From CAVSJJ01 sp963728395 (lineage in GTDB: Bacteria > Actinomycetota > Actinomycetes > Actinomycetales > Dermatophilaceae), in NCBI GenBank assembly GCA_963728395.1, contig CAVSJJ010000003.1, forward strand, positions 1 through 64,000: a stretch of 64,000 nt of DNA, written 5' to 3'. The notes under the pieces are model-generated. The model ran no database searches. It saw nothing but the letters and a program-made list of their open reading frames with translations, and was not told the DNA's origin. Shown here one piece after another: positions 39,902 through 49,350 of the stretch; within the stretch, counting starts at the first letter, position 1, and each line of letters opens with the position of its first letter. Both the position numbers and the translations under genes were made by a program.

Positions 39902-40840
39902 GCGAGCGCGGCGCCCGCCCGGCGACGGCGTATGCCGCGCGGCTTCGCCTGCATCGTCGGTCGGCCCAACGCCGGCAAGTCGACCCTGACCAACGCCCTC
40001 GTCGGCACGCAAGGTGGCCATCACGTCGAGCAAGCCGCAGACGACGCGGCACACGATCCGCGGGATCGTCACGACGGACCGGCGCGCAGCTCGTCCTCGT
40101 CGACACCCCCGGCCTGCACAAGCCGCGCACGCTGCTCGGGCGAGCGGCTCAACGACCTCGTCCGCGAGACCCTGCTCGAGGTCGACGTCATCGGGTTCTG
40201 CCTGCCGAGCGACCAGCGGATCGGGCCGGGGGACACCTTCATCGCCCGCGAGCTCGCCGAGATCCAGCGGGCGCCGCACCCCGGTCGTCGCCATCGCGAC
40301 CAAGTCCGACCTCGTCGACCGGGAGCGACTGGCCGAGCACCTCATCGCCATCGACCGGCTCGGCGACTGGGCCGCCATCGTCCCGTGCTCGGCGACGTCG
40401 GTGACCAGGTCGACGAGGTCGCCGACCGAGCTCATGGCCCACCTGCCGCCCTCCCGGGCGCCGCTGTACCCCGACGGCGTGCTCACCGACGAGCCCGAGG
40501 CGGTCGATGATCGCCGAGCTCGTCCGCGAGGCGGCTCTCGAGGGGGTTCGCGACGAGCTGCCGCACAGCCTGGCCGTCGTCGTCGAGGAGATGGTCCCCC
40601 GCGAGGGCCGTCCGTTGGAGAACCCGCTGCTCGACGTCCGGGTCAACGTCTTCGTCGAGCGCTCCGTCGCAGAAGGCGATCGTCATCGGCCGCGGGGGTT
40701 CCCGGCTGCGCGAGGTGGGCACGAACGCCCGCGCGCGGATCGAGGCGATGCTCGGTCAGCGGGTCCACCTCGACCTGCACGTCAAGGTCGCCAAGGACTG
40801 GCAGCGCGACCCCAAGCAGCTCCAGCGGCTCGGCTTCTGA
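39898..40840 (+). CDS. era: GTPase Era (frameshifted)
   Basis: ATG 39898 gives MSERGARPATAYAA, then GFACIVGRPNAGKSTLTNALVGTKVAITSSKPQTTRHTIRGIVTT (G1, G2), LVLVDTPGLHKPRTLLGERLND (G3) and VVAIATKSDLVDRERL (G4). The KH domain has ELVREAALEGVRDELPHSLAVVVEEM, NVFVERSSQKAIVIGRGGSRLREVGTNARARIEAMLGQRVHLDLHVKVAKDWQRD (40635-40810). Era binds the 3' end of 16S rRNA during 30S assembly. At least eight single-base insertions are visible, two of them clear CC-to-CGC events (39938 and 40008). Confidence 0.96.
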
Positions 40841-40903
40841 CCCCGTCGCGCGGGCATCCGGCGCGCCGGCGTATCCACCCGCGGAGATCAGGCTGTCCTT
40901 ACT

Positions 40904-40927
40904 CCGAAGGCGGGCTACCTGCTTCGG
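40904..40927 (+). promoter_or_regulatory. Small hairpin between era and the next gene
   Basis: CCGAAG and CTTCGG pair across a 12-base loop, with CTCC/GGAG-type bases outside. It lies in the 115-bp gap before a GGAGG-preceded ATG. A weak era terminator or leader hairpin. Confidence 0.35.
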
Positions 40928-40955
40928 ACGCTCCGGAGGGGAAAGGGGGACCGTC

Positions 40956-41499
40956 ATGGAGACGACCTGTTCCGCGTCATCGTGCTGCATCCGGCCGACC
41001 TGCCGGAGGGCTTCGAGGTCACCGTGCTCGACTCGGCCGTCGTCGACGGGGCCGAGAGCCGCCGGGCCGCCCGGCGGGCCGCGGCGGCGTTCCTCGCGCT
41101 CGGGACGGGCCGTGCGTCATCCGGGCGAGCTGTGGCAGGCGGTGCGGCCGTTGCCGTCCACGACCTGCTCCACGGGGGGCCCGCGGCCGCTCGCCGACGT
41201 CATCGGGGTCGTGGCCGACGTCTGCGGGCGTCCGCTGGGTCGTCGCCGGCTGCGCCGTCGCTGCGGCCAGCCAGCGCCGCGTCGCCGACACCCTCGTGTC
41301 CGTCGAGCTCGTCGGGGACGCCGAGGGACGCGACATCGCGCGATGCTCGCCGCGGCGGCCCAGGGCTACGACGTCCTCTGCCGCGCCGCCGCCGGCCAGG
41401 ACCCGGTGGGCCTGCGGCCCTCGCGATGCCGCGATCGGCGTGCCGGTCCGCGCGGCCGCGCGCGCCGACGAGCTCTGCGGCCCGACCGGAGGCCGGTGA
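40956..41499 (+). CDS. Hypothetical protein (frameshifted)
   Basis: I do not recognise this protein. ATG 40956 has GGAGG/AAAGGGGG upstream. After a shift near 40966 the reading is LFRVIVLHPADLPEGFEVTVLDSAVVDGAESRRAARRAAAAFLALG. It then reads HPGELWQAVRPLP, LADVIGVVADVCG, VRWVVAGCAVAAASQRRVADTLVSVELVGDAEGRD, MLAAAAQGYDVLCRAAAGQDPVGL and a C-terminal VRAAARADELCGPTGGR. Codon bias supports coding. Strand alternation (VRWVVAGCAV, DTLVSVELVGD) suggests an alpha/beta fold of about 175 residues. It sits between era and asd on the same strand. Confidence 0.5.
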
Positions 41500-41592
41500 C
41501 CGGCGTCGGACCGCCGGGCCGGCCCGCGGTGAGCGGCGGCCACATCGTGAGCGCGGCGCCCGGCATACGGACCGCTTCCTAGACTTGGCCGC

Positions 41593-42633
41593 ATGCGAAT
41601 CGGAGTCTTCGGCGCCACCGGCCAGGTCGGCTAGGTCATGCGCACCCTGCTCGCCGAGCGGGGCTTCCCGCTCGACGACATCCGCTTCTTCGCCTCGGCG
41701 CGCTCGGCCGGCACGACGCTGCCGTGGGCCGACGGTGAGGTCGTCGTCGAGGACACCGCGACCGCCGACTTCGCCGGCCTCGACATCGCGCTGTTCTCCA
41801 ACGGCGGCTCGACGTCGAAGGGGTGGGCGCCGCGGGTCGCCGCGGCGGGTGCGACGGTCATCGACAACTCCAGCGCCTGGCGCAGGGACCCCGACGTGCC
41901 GCTCGTCGTCGCCGAGGTCAACCCCGAGCGACCTCGACGATCATCCCCAAGGGGATCGTCGCCAACCCGAACTGCACGACGATGGCCGCGATGCCGGTCC
42001 TCAAGCCGCTGCACGACCGGGCCGGGCCTGGTCCGGCTCACCGTCGCGAGCTACCAGGCCGTCTCCGGCTCGGGCGGCAAGGGCGTCGTCGAGCTCGACT
42101 CCCAGCTGCGCGCGGGCTACGCATCGGGTGACCCGAGCGACCTGCGGCTCGGCGGCGACGCGGTGCCGCTGCCGGCCCCGGCCGTGTATGCCGTGCCCGT
42201 CGGTTTCAACGTCGTCCCGCTCGCCGGGTCCTACGTCGACGACGGCTCGCGGCGAGACCGACGAGGAGCAGAAGCTGCGCCACGAGTCCCGCAAGATCCT
42301 GCACATCCCCGACCTGCTGGTCTCCGGGACGTGCGTCCGGGTGCCGGTCTTCACCGGGCACTCGCTGGCGATCCACGCCGAGTTCGCCTAGGACATCACC
42401 CCCGAGGACGCCGCTCGCGCTGCTCGACAAGGCGCCCGGTGTCGTCGTCGCCGACGTGCCCAACCCGCTCGAGGCGGCCGGGCGCGACGAGGTGTTCGTC
42501 GGCCGGGTGCGGGCGCGACCAGGCGGCTCCCGAGGGCAAGGGCCTCGTGCTCTTCGTCGTCGGCGACAACCTGCGCAAGGGCGCGGCCCTCAACGCCGTC
42601 CAGGTCGCCGAGGAGCTGCTCGCGCGCCGCTGA
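41593..42633 (+). CDS. asd: Aspartate-semialdehyde dehydrogenase (two in-frame TAGs, frameshifted)
   Basis: The enzyme reduces aspartyl phosphate to the semialdehyde for lysine, methionine, threonine and diaminopimelate. ATG 41593 gives MRIGVFGATGQVG, then TAG (codon 14), then VMRTLLAERGFPLDDIRFFASARSAGTTLPW in the same frame. FSNGGSTSKGWAPRVAAAGATVIDNSSAWRRDPDVPLVVAEVN, the catalytic IVANPNCTTMA, SYQAVSGSGGKGV, KILHIPDLLVSGTCVRVPVFTGHSLAIHAEFA and a second TAG (42389-42391) follow. DITPEDA and GDNLRKGAALNAVQVAEELL end it. A GAG-to-TAG change would explain both stops. Shifts near 41930, 42025, 42250, 42410 and 42520. Confidence 0.92.
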
Positions 42634-42655
42634 GGCCCCGCCTTCCATCGCTCGG

Positions 42656-42832
42656 TCGAGGTAATCCGGTGCCGTCTGGTGGTCCTCGAATACCTCGATT
42701 GCCGATGGCGAACCGGGAGTCGAGGTAATCCCGGTGCCGTCTGGTGGTCCTCGAATACCTCGATTGCCGGGGGGGGCCGGGAGTCGAGGTAATCCGGTGC
42801 CGTCTGGTGGTCCTCGAATACCTCGATTGCCG
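42656..42832. repeat. Three 49-bp repeats at 64-bp spacing, each with a TCGAGGTA/TACCTCGA hairpin
   Basis: Copies span 42656-42704, 42720-42769 and 42784-42832. Each starts TCGAGGTAATCCGGTGCCG, continues TCTGGTGGTCCTCGAA and ends TACCTCGATTGCCG. The first and last octamers are perfect inverted repeats, so each copy can form a hairpin. Copy 2 differs by one extra C. Spacers of about 15 bp (GGG..CCGGGAGT) are partly conserved. On the minus strand each unit reads without stops as AIEVFEDHQTAPDYLD. It lies between convergent genes asd and the acyl-CoA dehydrogenase, so a REP-like intergenic element is likely. Confidence 0.85.
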
Positions 42833-42847
42833 AGGGGGGCCGGGGCC

Positions 42848-44830
42848 CTAGCGCACCCGGCGCCGGACGTTCTCGGCCTGGCTCGGACCCGGGTCCCAGC
42901 TCGGCGATCCACGGGCCGGTGCCCTCGCTCGGGTCGAGCACGCCCGTCCTCCAGCCAGGTGAGGTCGCCGGCGAGCACCCGCCGGGCCAGCTCGGCGTCC
43001 GCGTCGTCGGTGTTGGTCCACAGCGCGTCGAAGAGCCGCTCGACGCGGAGCCGGGCCTGTGCGCAGAACGCGTCGGCGAGCTCGTATGCCGTGCCGGCCC
43101 GCGGCTCGGCGTCGTCCGCGGCGGAGCATCTCGGCCCGGCTGCACGGCGCGGCCATCGCGAACAGCTCCGCGCCGATGTCGACGACCCGGCCGAGGAAGC
43201 CCTGCTTGTACTCCAGCGCGCCTGCCACCGGGACATGCCGTAGAACGTCTGCGCGGGCCAGCTTGCGGGAGGAGCGCTCGACGAAGCGCAGGTGCGTGCG
43301 CGAGCGGCGCCGAACTCGGTGTACGAGCCGGGCACGCGCCCTTGCCCGGCGACGAGCTGGGGCAGCCAGCTGGCGTAGAACCCGCTCGCGCTCGACGGCC
43401 GCCTTGGCCTTGTCGGCGAGCGTCGGCGTCCGGGTCGAGGCGAGCGTCGCCGGCGGCCTTGAGGTGCGCGTCGACCGCCTCGCGGGCGATGAGCAGGTGC
43501 ATGATCTCGGTCGAGCCCTCGAAGATCCGGTTGATCCGCAGGTCGCGCAGGAGCTGCTCGGCCGGCACGGCCCGCTCGCCGCGGGCCGCGCAGGACGTCG
43601 GCGGTCTCGTAGCCGCGGCCGCCGCGGATCTGCACGAGCTCGTCGGCGATCCGCCAGGCCATCTCGCTGCGACCACAGCTTGGCGAGCGCGGCCTCGATC
43701 CGGATGTCGTTGCGTGCCGGCGTCGGCGAGCTGGGCGGACAGCTCGAGCACGGCCTCCAGGCGCGTACGTCGTCGCGGCGATGAAGGCGATCTTCTCGGC
43801 GACGGCGGCGTGCTCGCCGACCGGCCGGCCCCACTGGACCCGCTCGGCGGACCACTCGCGGGCGATCTTCAGCGACCACTTGCCCGCCGCCGGCGCACAT
43901 CGCCGGGATGCGACAGCCGTCCGGCGTTGAGGGTGGTCAGGGCGATCTTGAGGCCGTCGCCCTCGTCGCCGAGCCGGTTCTCCGGCGGGCACCCGCACCT
44001 GGTGGAAGCGGGTGACGCCGTTCTCGATGCCGCGCAGGCCCATGAAGGCGTTGCGCCGCTCGACGGTGATGCCCGGGGAGTCGGCCTCGACGACGAACGC
44101 GGTGATGCCGCCCCGGTGGCCGCCGTCGTGCGCCGGGACCCGGGCCATGACGACGAGCAGCTCGGCGACGACGCCGTTGGTCGTCCACAGCTTCACGCCC
44201 GTCGAGGACGTATGCCGTGCCGTCCTCGGTCGGCGTCGCCGTGCTGCCGCAGCCGGGCCGGGTCGGAGCCCGACGTCGGGCTCGGTGAGCAGGAAGGCGC
44301 GAGATGGCGCCCGCGGCGCAGCGGGGCAGGAAGCGCTGCTTCTGCTCCTCGGTGCCGACGAGCTTGACCGGCTCGGGGACGCCGATCGACTGGTGGGCCG
44401 AGAGCAGCGCGCCGAGGCTGGGGCTGACCGAGCCGACGAGCATGAGCGCCCGGCCGTAGGCGGACATGGTCAGCCCGAGGCCGCCGTACTCCCGGGGGAT
44501 CTTCATCCCGAACGCGCCGATCTCGGCGAGCGCCGGCGACGTCCTCGTCGGGGATCCGGGACTCGCGCTCGATGCGGGCGCCGTCGATCCCGGTCGAGCG
44601 ACCTCGCGCAGCTCGGCGAGGAACTCCTCGCCGCGCGCCTCGTCCTCCGGCGTCGGCGCGCGGGTGGGGGTGGATGAGGTCGAGGTCGAAGCGGCCGAGG
44701 TAGAGCTCCTTGGCGAAGCTCGGCCGGGTCCACGTCTTCTCGCGGGCCGCCTCGGCGACCTCGCGGGCCTCCCGCTCGAGCTCGGTCGGACCCGGCCGGC
44801 CCGTTCTCGGGTTCGGGTGTCCGCGCTCAT
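42848..44830 (-). CDS. Acyl-CoA dehydrogenase family protein, long form (frameshifted)
   Basis: ATG 44830 gives MSADTRTRERAG. ALAEIGAFGMKIPREYGGLGLTMSAYGRALMLVGSVSPSLGALLSAHQSIGVPEPVKLVGTEEQKQRFLPRCAAG (44320-44530) is the N-terminal and middle domain. KLWTTNGVVAELLVVMARVP, GITAFVVEADSPGITVERRNAFMGLRGIENGVTRFHQVRVP and RIFEGSTEIMHLLIAREAVDAHLKAAGD follow, the last being the FAD/acyl-CoA C-terminal region. An additional about 200-residue helical extension makes it about 650 residues, as in FadE proteins of the long type. Catalyses the first beta-oxidation step. Convergent with asd; divergent from ddaH. Confidence 0.87.
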
Positions 44831-44851
44831 CGGCGTCCCGTCCTTTCCTCG

Positions 44852-44879
44852 TCAGTGAGGTAGAGCCTTACCTTACTGA
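44852..44879. promoter_or_regulatory. Inverted-repeat operator between the acyl-CoA dehydrogenase gene and ddaH
   Basis: TCAGTGAGGTA, six bases, TACCTTACTGA: 10 of 11 positions are complementary. It lies 22 bases before the minus-strand ATG at 44830, in an AT-richer promoter region. The form suits a TetR-family fatty-acid regulator. The core TGAGGTA...TACCTTA also resembles a DtxR/IdeR iron box with one extra base. I cannot choose between them. Confidence 0.55.
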
Positions 44880-44954
44880 ACGGTAGGCCCGCCGTCCTGT
44901 GCCCGCTCGGGGCCCGGCCCCTGCTGCGATCACCCGGCCGTGTAGGCAGGGCCC

Positions 44955-45730
44955 ATGCACGGCACCCGCGCCCTCGTCCGCCGCCCCGGCCCCCGGCTCG
45001 CCGAGGGCGAGGTCACCCACCTCGACCGGACCCCGTCGACCTCGACCTCGCCCTCGAGCAGTGGGCGGGCTACGTCGCGGCCCTGCGGGCGCCGGCTGGG
45101 AGACCATCGAGGTCGAGCCCGGCCGACGACTGCCCGGACGCCGTCTTCATCGAGGACCCGGTCGTCGTCTACGGGCGACCTCGCCGTCATCGCCCGCTCC
45201 GGTGCGCCGTCCCGGCGGCCCGAGACCGTCGGCGTCGAGCGGGTCGTGCGCGGACCTCGGCTACCGGGTGGCCCGCGATCGAGGCGCCCGGCACCCTCGA
45301 CGGCGGCGACGTCCTCAAGCACGGCGGGACGGCATACGTCGGCCTCGGCGCGCGGACCAACGGGGCCGGCATCCACCAGCTCGCCGCGGCACCTGCGCGC
45401 GCTCGGCGTCCGCGGTCCAGGCCGTGCCGGTCACCCGGGCGCTGCACCTCAAGAGCGCGGTGACCGCCCTGCCCGACGGGACGGTCATCGGCTGGCCGCC
45501 GGTCGTCGACGACGCCGAGGCGTTCCCGCGCGTTCCGGGCCGTCGCTCGAGGAGCCGGGCGCGCACGTCGTCCTCCTCGGCGAGGACCACCTGCTCATGG
45601 CCGCGAGCGCGGCGCGCGACCGCCGGCAGCTGCGCGCCGCGAGGGTACGCCGTGACCACCGTCGACATCTCCGAGTTCGAGAAGATGGAGGGCTGCGTCA
45701 CCTGCCTGTCGGTGCGGCTGCGCGGGCTGA
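44955..45730 (+). CDS. ddaH: N(G),N(G)-dimethylarginine dimethylaminohydrolase family (frameshifted)
   Basis: ATG 44955 gives MHGTRALVRRPGPRLAEGEVTHLDRTPVDL, typical of the DDAH/arginine deiminase superfamily. VFIEDPVVVYGDLAVIARSGAPSRRPE, GTLDGGDVLKHGGTAYVGLGARTNGAGIHQLA, VTRALHLKSAVTALPDGTVIGWPPVVDDA and the catalytic Cys end KMEGCVTCLSVRLRG are present. Family enzymes hydrolyse methylarginine to citrulline and dimethylamine. The Cys-containing end lies near 45715; the stop (TGA 45728-45730) is in a frame one base off, so the end is approximate. Shifts near 45035, 45095, 45175, 45255, 45280, 45385, 45540 and 45645. Confidence 0.88.
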
Positions 45731-45773
45731 CGCCCCGCGCGCGGGTCCGGATCGTGGGCCGCGCCGTCCGCGA

Positions 45774-45804
45774 GGTGGACCGCGGCGGGCGGGCGCGGCA
45801 TACT
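45774..45804 (+). promoter_or_regulatory. Putative promoter of the leuL-leuA unit
   Basis: TGGACC (45777-45782) and CATACT (45799-45804) are spaced by 16 bases and resemble -35 and -10 boxes. Transcription from the expected position, about 45811, would start at or next to the GTG of the leader peptide. Confidence 0.45.
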
Positions 45805-45811
45805 GCTGACC

Positions 45812-45856
45812 GTGCGTTTCTCGCGCCTCCTGCTTCGGTGCCGCGGCGGGGCCTGA
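45812..45856 (+). CDS. leuL: Putative leucine leader peptide of leuA (attenuator)
   Basis: GTG CGT TTC TCG CGC CTC and so on reads VRFSRLLLRCRGGA then TGA. Three consecutive Leu codons (CTC, CTG, CTT) include CTT, which is rare in this GC-rich sequence. Just behind, CCGCGGCGGGGC (45841-45852) can pair with GCCCC and CGCGG of 45869-45882. This is the arrangement of ribosome-mediated attenuation known before leuA in other actinobacteria. No ribosome site precedes the GTG; with the promoter at 45777-45804 the message would be leaderless. The gene is too short for normal annotation. Confidence 0.6.
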   Translation: MRFSRLLLRCRGGA

Positions 45857-45934
45857 CATCGGCCGCCCCTCGTCGCGGAGTCGCTGCTGTCCCGGCTGAA
45901 CCCCGACGAGACCCGCAAGAGGCGAGAAGCACCG

Positions 45935-47735
45935 ATGATCCATCCCCAGCAGCCCTCGGGCATGCCGATCCAGAAGTACGTCCCCTTCCAGGACCAGATC
46001 CAGGTCGACCTGCCCGACCGCACCTGGCCGGACCGGGTGATGACGAGGGCCCCACGCTGGTGCGCCGTCGACCTGCGCGACGGCAACCAGGCGCTCATCG
46101 ACCCGATGGACACCGAGCGCAAGATGCGGATGTTCAAGCTCCTCGTCCGGATGGGCTACAAGGAGATCGAGGTCGGCTTCCCCAGCGCGAGCCAGACCGA
46201 CTTCGACTTCTTCCGCGAGCTCATCGAGGGCGGCCACATCCCCGACGACGTGACGATCCAGGTCCTCACCCAGGCCCGCGACCACCTCATCGAGCGCACC
46301 TACGACGCGATCCGCGGCGCCAAGCAGGCCATCGTCCACTTCTACAACTCGACCTCGGTGCTGCAGCGCCGCGTCGTCTTCGGCCTGGACCAGGACGGCA
46401 TCGTCGACATCGCCGTCCAGGCCGCGCGGCTGTGCCGCAAGCTCGAGGAGACCGTCCCCGAGACCGACGTCTACTACGAGTACTCGCCGGAGTCCTACAC
46501 CGGCACCGAGCTCGAGTTCGCCGTGCGGATCTGCAACGAGGTCATCGAGGTCATCGACCCGACGCCGGACCACAAGATGATCGTCAACCTGCCGGCGACC
46601 GTCGAGATGGCCACCCCCAACGTCTACGCCGACTCGATCGAGTGGATGGTCCGCCACCTCGCCCGCCGCGAGTCGGTCGTCGTCTCGCTCCACCCCCACA
46701 ACGACCGCGGCGAAGGCATCGCCGCCGCGGAGCTCGGCTACCTCGCCGGCGCCGACCGGATCGAGGGGTGCCTGTTCGGCAACGGCGAGCGCACCGGCAA
46801 CGTCGACCTCGTCACCCTCGGGATGAACCTGTTCAGCCAGGGCATCGACCCGCAGATCGACTTCTCCGACATGGCCGAGATCCGGCGCACCGTCGAGTAC
46901 TGCAACCAGCTGCCGCGTCCACGAGCGCCACCCATGGGGCGGCGACCTCGTCTACACCGCCTTCTCGGGCTCCCACCAGGACGCCATCAAGAAGGGCCTG
47001 GAGGACATGGACCGGCGCTCGAAGGCCGCCGGCACCGACATCGACCACATCGACTGGGGCGTGCCGTACCTGCCGATCGACCCGCACGACATCGGCCGGA
47101 CCTACGAGGCGGTCGTCCGCGTCAACAGCCAGTCCGGCAAGGGCGGGGTCGCCTACCTCCTCAAGCACGACCACGGGCTCGACCTGCCGCGCCGGCTCCA
47201 GGTGGAGTTCTCCAAGGTCGTCCAGGCGCGCACCGATGCCGAGGGCGGCGAGCTCGCCTCCGAGCAGCTGTGGGACATGTTCGAGGACGAGTACCTCCAC
47301 GCCGTCGACGCCTACCGCCGGTGGGGCCGCTTCGCCCCGGTCCGCTCGACGATCACGCAGCTCGGACCAGGGCGGCGACCACATCGACGTCGATCATCAC
47401 CGACCGGCGGCCAGGAGGTCGACGATCCACGGCAACGGCAACGGGCCCGATCGCCGCGTTCATCGACGCCCTCGCCCCGCTCGGGGTCGACGTCCGGGTC
47501 CTCGACTACGCCGAGCACGCGCTGTCGCGCCGGCGGCGACGCCCGCGCCGCGGCCTACATCGAGTGCGCCGTCGGCGACCGGGTGCTGTGGGGGGTCGGC
47601 CTCCACGAGTCGATCGTCAAGGCCTCGCTCCGGGCGATCATGTCCGCGGTCAACCGGGCCGAGCGCGACGCAGCCGACGAGCCCGACGCGGACGCGATCG
47701 CCGAACCCGTCGGGGCGCCGGTCCGCCGGCCCTGA
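45935..47735 (+). CDS. leuA: 2-isopropylmalate synthase (frameshifted in 3' half)
   Basis: LeuA condenses acetyl-CoA and 2-oxoisovalerate, the first step of leucine synthesis. ATG 45935 gives MIHPQQPSGMPIQKYVPFQDQ. The catalytic barrel has CAVDLRDGNQALIDPM, YKEIEVGFPSASQTDFDFF, VYYEYSPESYTGTELEF and the metal site SLHPHNDRGEGIAAAELGYLAGADRIEGCLFGNGERTGNVDLV (46685-46810). FSGSHQDAIKKG and DWGVPYLPIDPHDIGR follow. The regulatory domain with IAAFIDALAPLGVDVRVLDYAEHALS ends in VGAPVRRP. This is the long actinobacterial form, about 595 residues. The first 980 bases are clean; shifts near 46916, 46935, 47366, 47415, 47450 and 47527. Confidence 0.96.
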
Positions 47736-47761
47736 CCCTGGGTCGCCGCGATCGCGCTCGT

Positions 47762-47812
47762 CGGGTGCTCGCGCAGGCGTCCGGGATTCCCGGACGTCCG
47801 GGCGAGCACCCG
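47762..47812 (+). terminator. Nested hairpin after leuA
   Basis: Outer arms CGGGTGCTCGC (47762-47772) and GCGAGCACCCG (47802-47812) enclose a second perfect stem CGTCCGGG/CCCGGACG (47778-47785 and 47789-47796) with loop ATT. It starts 27 bases after the leuA stop. Confidence 0.7.
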
Positions 47813-47874
47813 CGACGGCGTGGCGAGGTCCGCGTCGGGGACCGTCCCGGGTCCGGGCATGGGATGCTGGGGCG

Positions 47875-48653
47875 ATGAGCGACAACGTGCGCGGTCGAGC
47901 GCGACGGCGCGACGACGCACGATCACCCTGACCCGGCCCGGAGAAGCGCAACGCGCTGTCGACCGAGGTCATGGCCGACCTCACCGAGGCGCTGCGCGAG
48001 GCCGGCCGCTCCGACGCCCTCGCCGTCGTCCTCGCCGCGGAGGGGCCGGTCTTCTCGGCCGGCCACAACTTCGGTGACATGCGCGGTGCCGACCTGCGGG
48101 AGGCGCGTGACGCTGTTCATCCAGTGCACCGAGATGATGGACACGATCCAGGCGATCCCGCAGCCGGTCATCGCCAAGGTGCACGCCCTGGCCACCGCGG
48201 CCGGCTGCCAGCTCGTCGCCTCGTGCGACCTCGCCGTCGCGGCGGACACCGCCGGCTTCGCCATCCCCGGTGGCAAGGGCGGGCTGTTCTGCCACACCCC
48301 GCTCGTCGCCGTCGCCCGCAACGTCGGGCGCAAGCGCGCCCTCGAGATGGCCCTGTCCGGGGACGTCATCGACGCCGCGACCGCCGCCGACTGGGGGCTG
48401 GTCAACCAGGCCGTCCCCGCCGACGAGCTCGACGAGGCCGTCGCGACGCTCGTCGCCCGGGTGACCCGGGGCAGCGCCTGGAGCCGGACCCTCGGCAAGC
48501 GGACGTTCTACGCCCAGGTCGACCTCGACCAGCGCGCGGGCCTACGACCTCGCCGTCGAGATGATGGCCGCCGCCGCGGTCCACGAGGACGCCCAGGAGG
48601 GGATCGCCGCCTTCCTCGACAAGCGGCCCGCGCGGTACACCAGCCGCCCCTGA
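47875..48653 (+). CDS. Enoyl-CoA hydratase/isomerase family (frameshifted)
   Basis: ATG 47875 gives MSDNVRVERDGATTTITLTRPEKRNALSTEVMADLTEALREAG across early shifts. VVLAAEGPVFSAGHNFGDMRG is the first oxyanion-hole loop, and PQPVIAKVHALATAAGCQLVASCDLAVAADTAGFAIPGGKGGLFCHTPLVAVARNVGRKRALEMALSGDVIDAATAADWGLVNQAVPADEL (48155-48430) the second. GDVI, ADWGLVN and the helical C terminus YDLAVEMMAAAAVHEDAQEGIAAFLDKR complete a crotonase of about 255 residues. Catalytic acids typical of crotonase are not both evident, so hydratase versus other CoA chemistry is open. Confidence 0.88.
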
Positions 48654-48666
48654 CCGGCGGCGACGC

Positions 48667-48698
48667 CTCGGTATGCCGCGCCCGGCGGGCATACCGAG
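48667..48698. terminator. Bidirectional terminator, enoyl-CoA hydratase versus alkB
   Basis: CTCGGTATGCC and GGCATACCGAG are perfect 11-bp arms with a 10-base loop, between convergent stops. Note that the arms contain the over-represented GTATGCC/GGCATAC heptamer. Confidence 0.75.
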
Positions 48699-48703
48699 CC
48701 TCG

Positions 48704-49329
48704 TCACCGCACGCCGCGAACCCGGAACTGGATCGAGATCCGCGGGCCGACGGGCTGGGCGGTCTTCAGGACGGCGTGGTCCCAGGTGCGCTGGCACGAC
48801 CCGCCCATGACGACGAGGTCGCCGTGCCCGGCCGCGCACCGGCGCGACGGGCCGCCGCCGCGCGGACGGAGGACGAGCGGCCGGTCGGCGCCGACCGAGA
48901 GGATGGCGACGATCGTGTCCTGGCCCCGGGAGCGGCCGATCCGGTCGCCGTGCCAGGCCACCGAGTCGTGGCCGTCGCGGTAGAGGCACATCCCGCCGTG
49001 ACGAACGGCTCGCCGAGCTCGCCCTCGTAGTAGGCGCTGAGCCGCTCTCGGGCCTCGTCGAGCACGGGGTGGGGGAGCGGCTCGTCCTCGGCGTAGAACC
49101 GGGTGAGGCGCGGGACGTCGACGATGGAGTCGTACATCTGCCGTCGCTCGGCCTGCCAGGGCACGTCGCGCCGCAGGGCGTCGAAGAGCCGGTCGGCCCC
49201 GGCCAGCCACCCGCGCCGGACGTCGAGCCAGGCGCCGAACGCCAGCGAGGTGCGTCCGACGTGGCCGTCGAGGGTGCGGAAGGCGAGGTCGTCCGCGACC
49301 TCGAGGAGGGAGCCCTGGAGCCCGATCAT
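48704..49329 (-). CDS. alkB: AlkB-type 2-oxoglutarate/Fe(II) DNA-repair dioxygenase (frameshifted)
   Basis: ATG 49329 gives MIGLQGSLLEVADDLAFRTLDGHVGRTSLAFGAWLDVRRGWLAGADRLFDALRRDVPWQAERRQMYD, then VPRLTRFYAEDEPLPHPVL. The iron ligands are in DSVAWHGDRIG (HxD) and TWDHAV (distal His). RISIQFRVRG supplies the 2-oxoglutarate Arg. AlkB removes methyl groups from N1-methyladenine and N3-methylcytosine. One shift near 49000 is needed. A perfect LexA-type palindrome lies 22 bases upstream, supporting SOS control. Confidence 0.9.
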
Positions 49330-49350
49330 CGCCTCACCATAGCAGAGGGG

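Noticed and set aside
42656..42832. CRISPR array
   Set aside because: Only three copies, spacers of about 15 bp that are themselves similar, and no cas genes nearby.
42388..44196. Translation of the 42656-42832 repeats as a C-terminal extension of the acyl-CoA dehydrogenase
   Set aside because: The dehydrogenase ends at a TAG (42848-42850) in the frame of its conserved C terminus; reading into the repeats needs a different frame.
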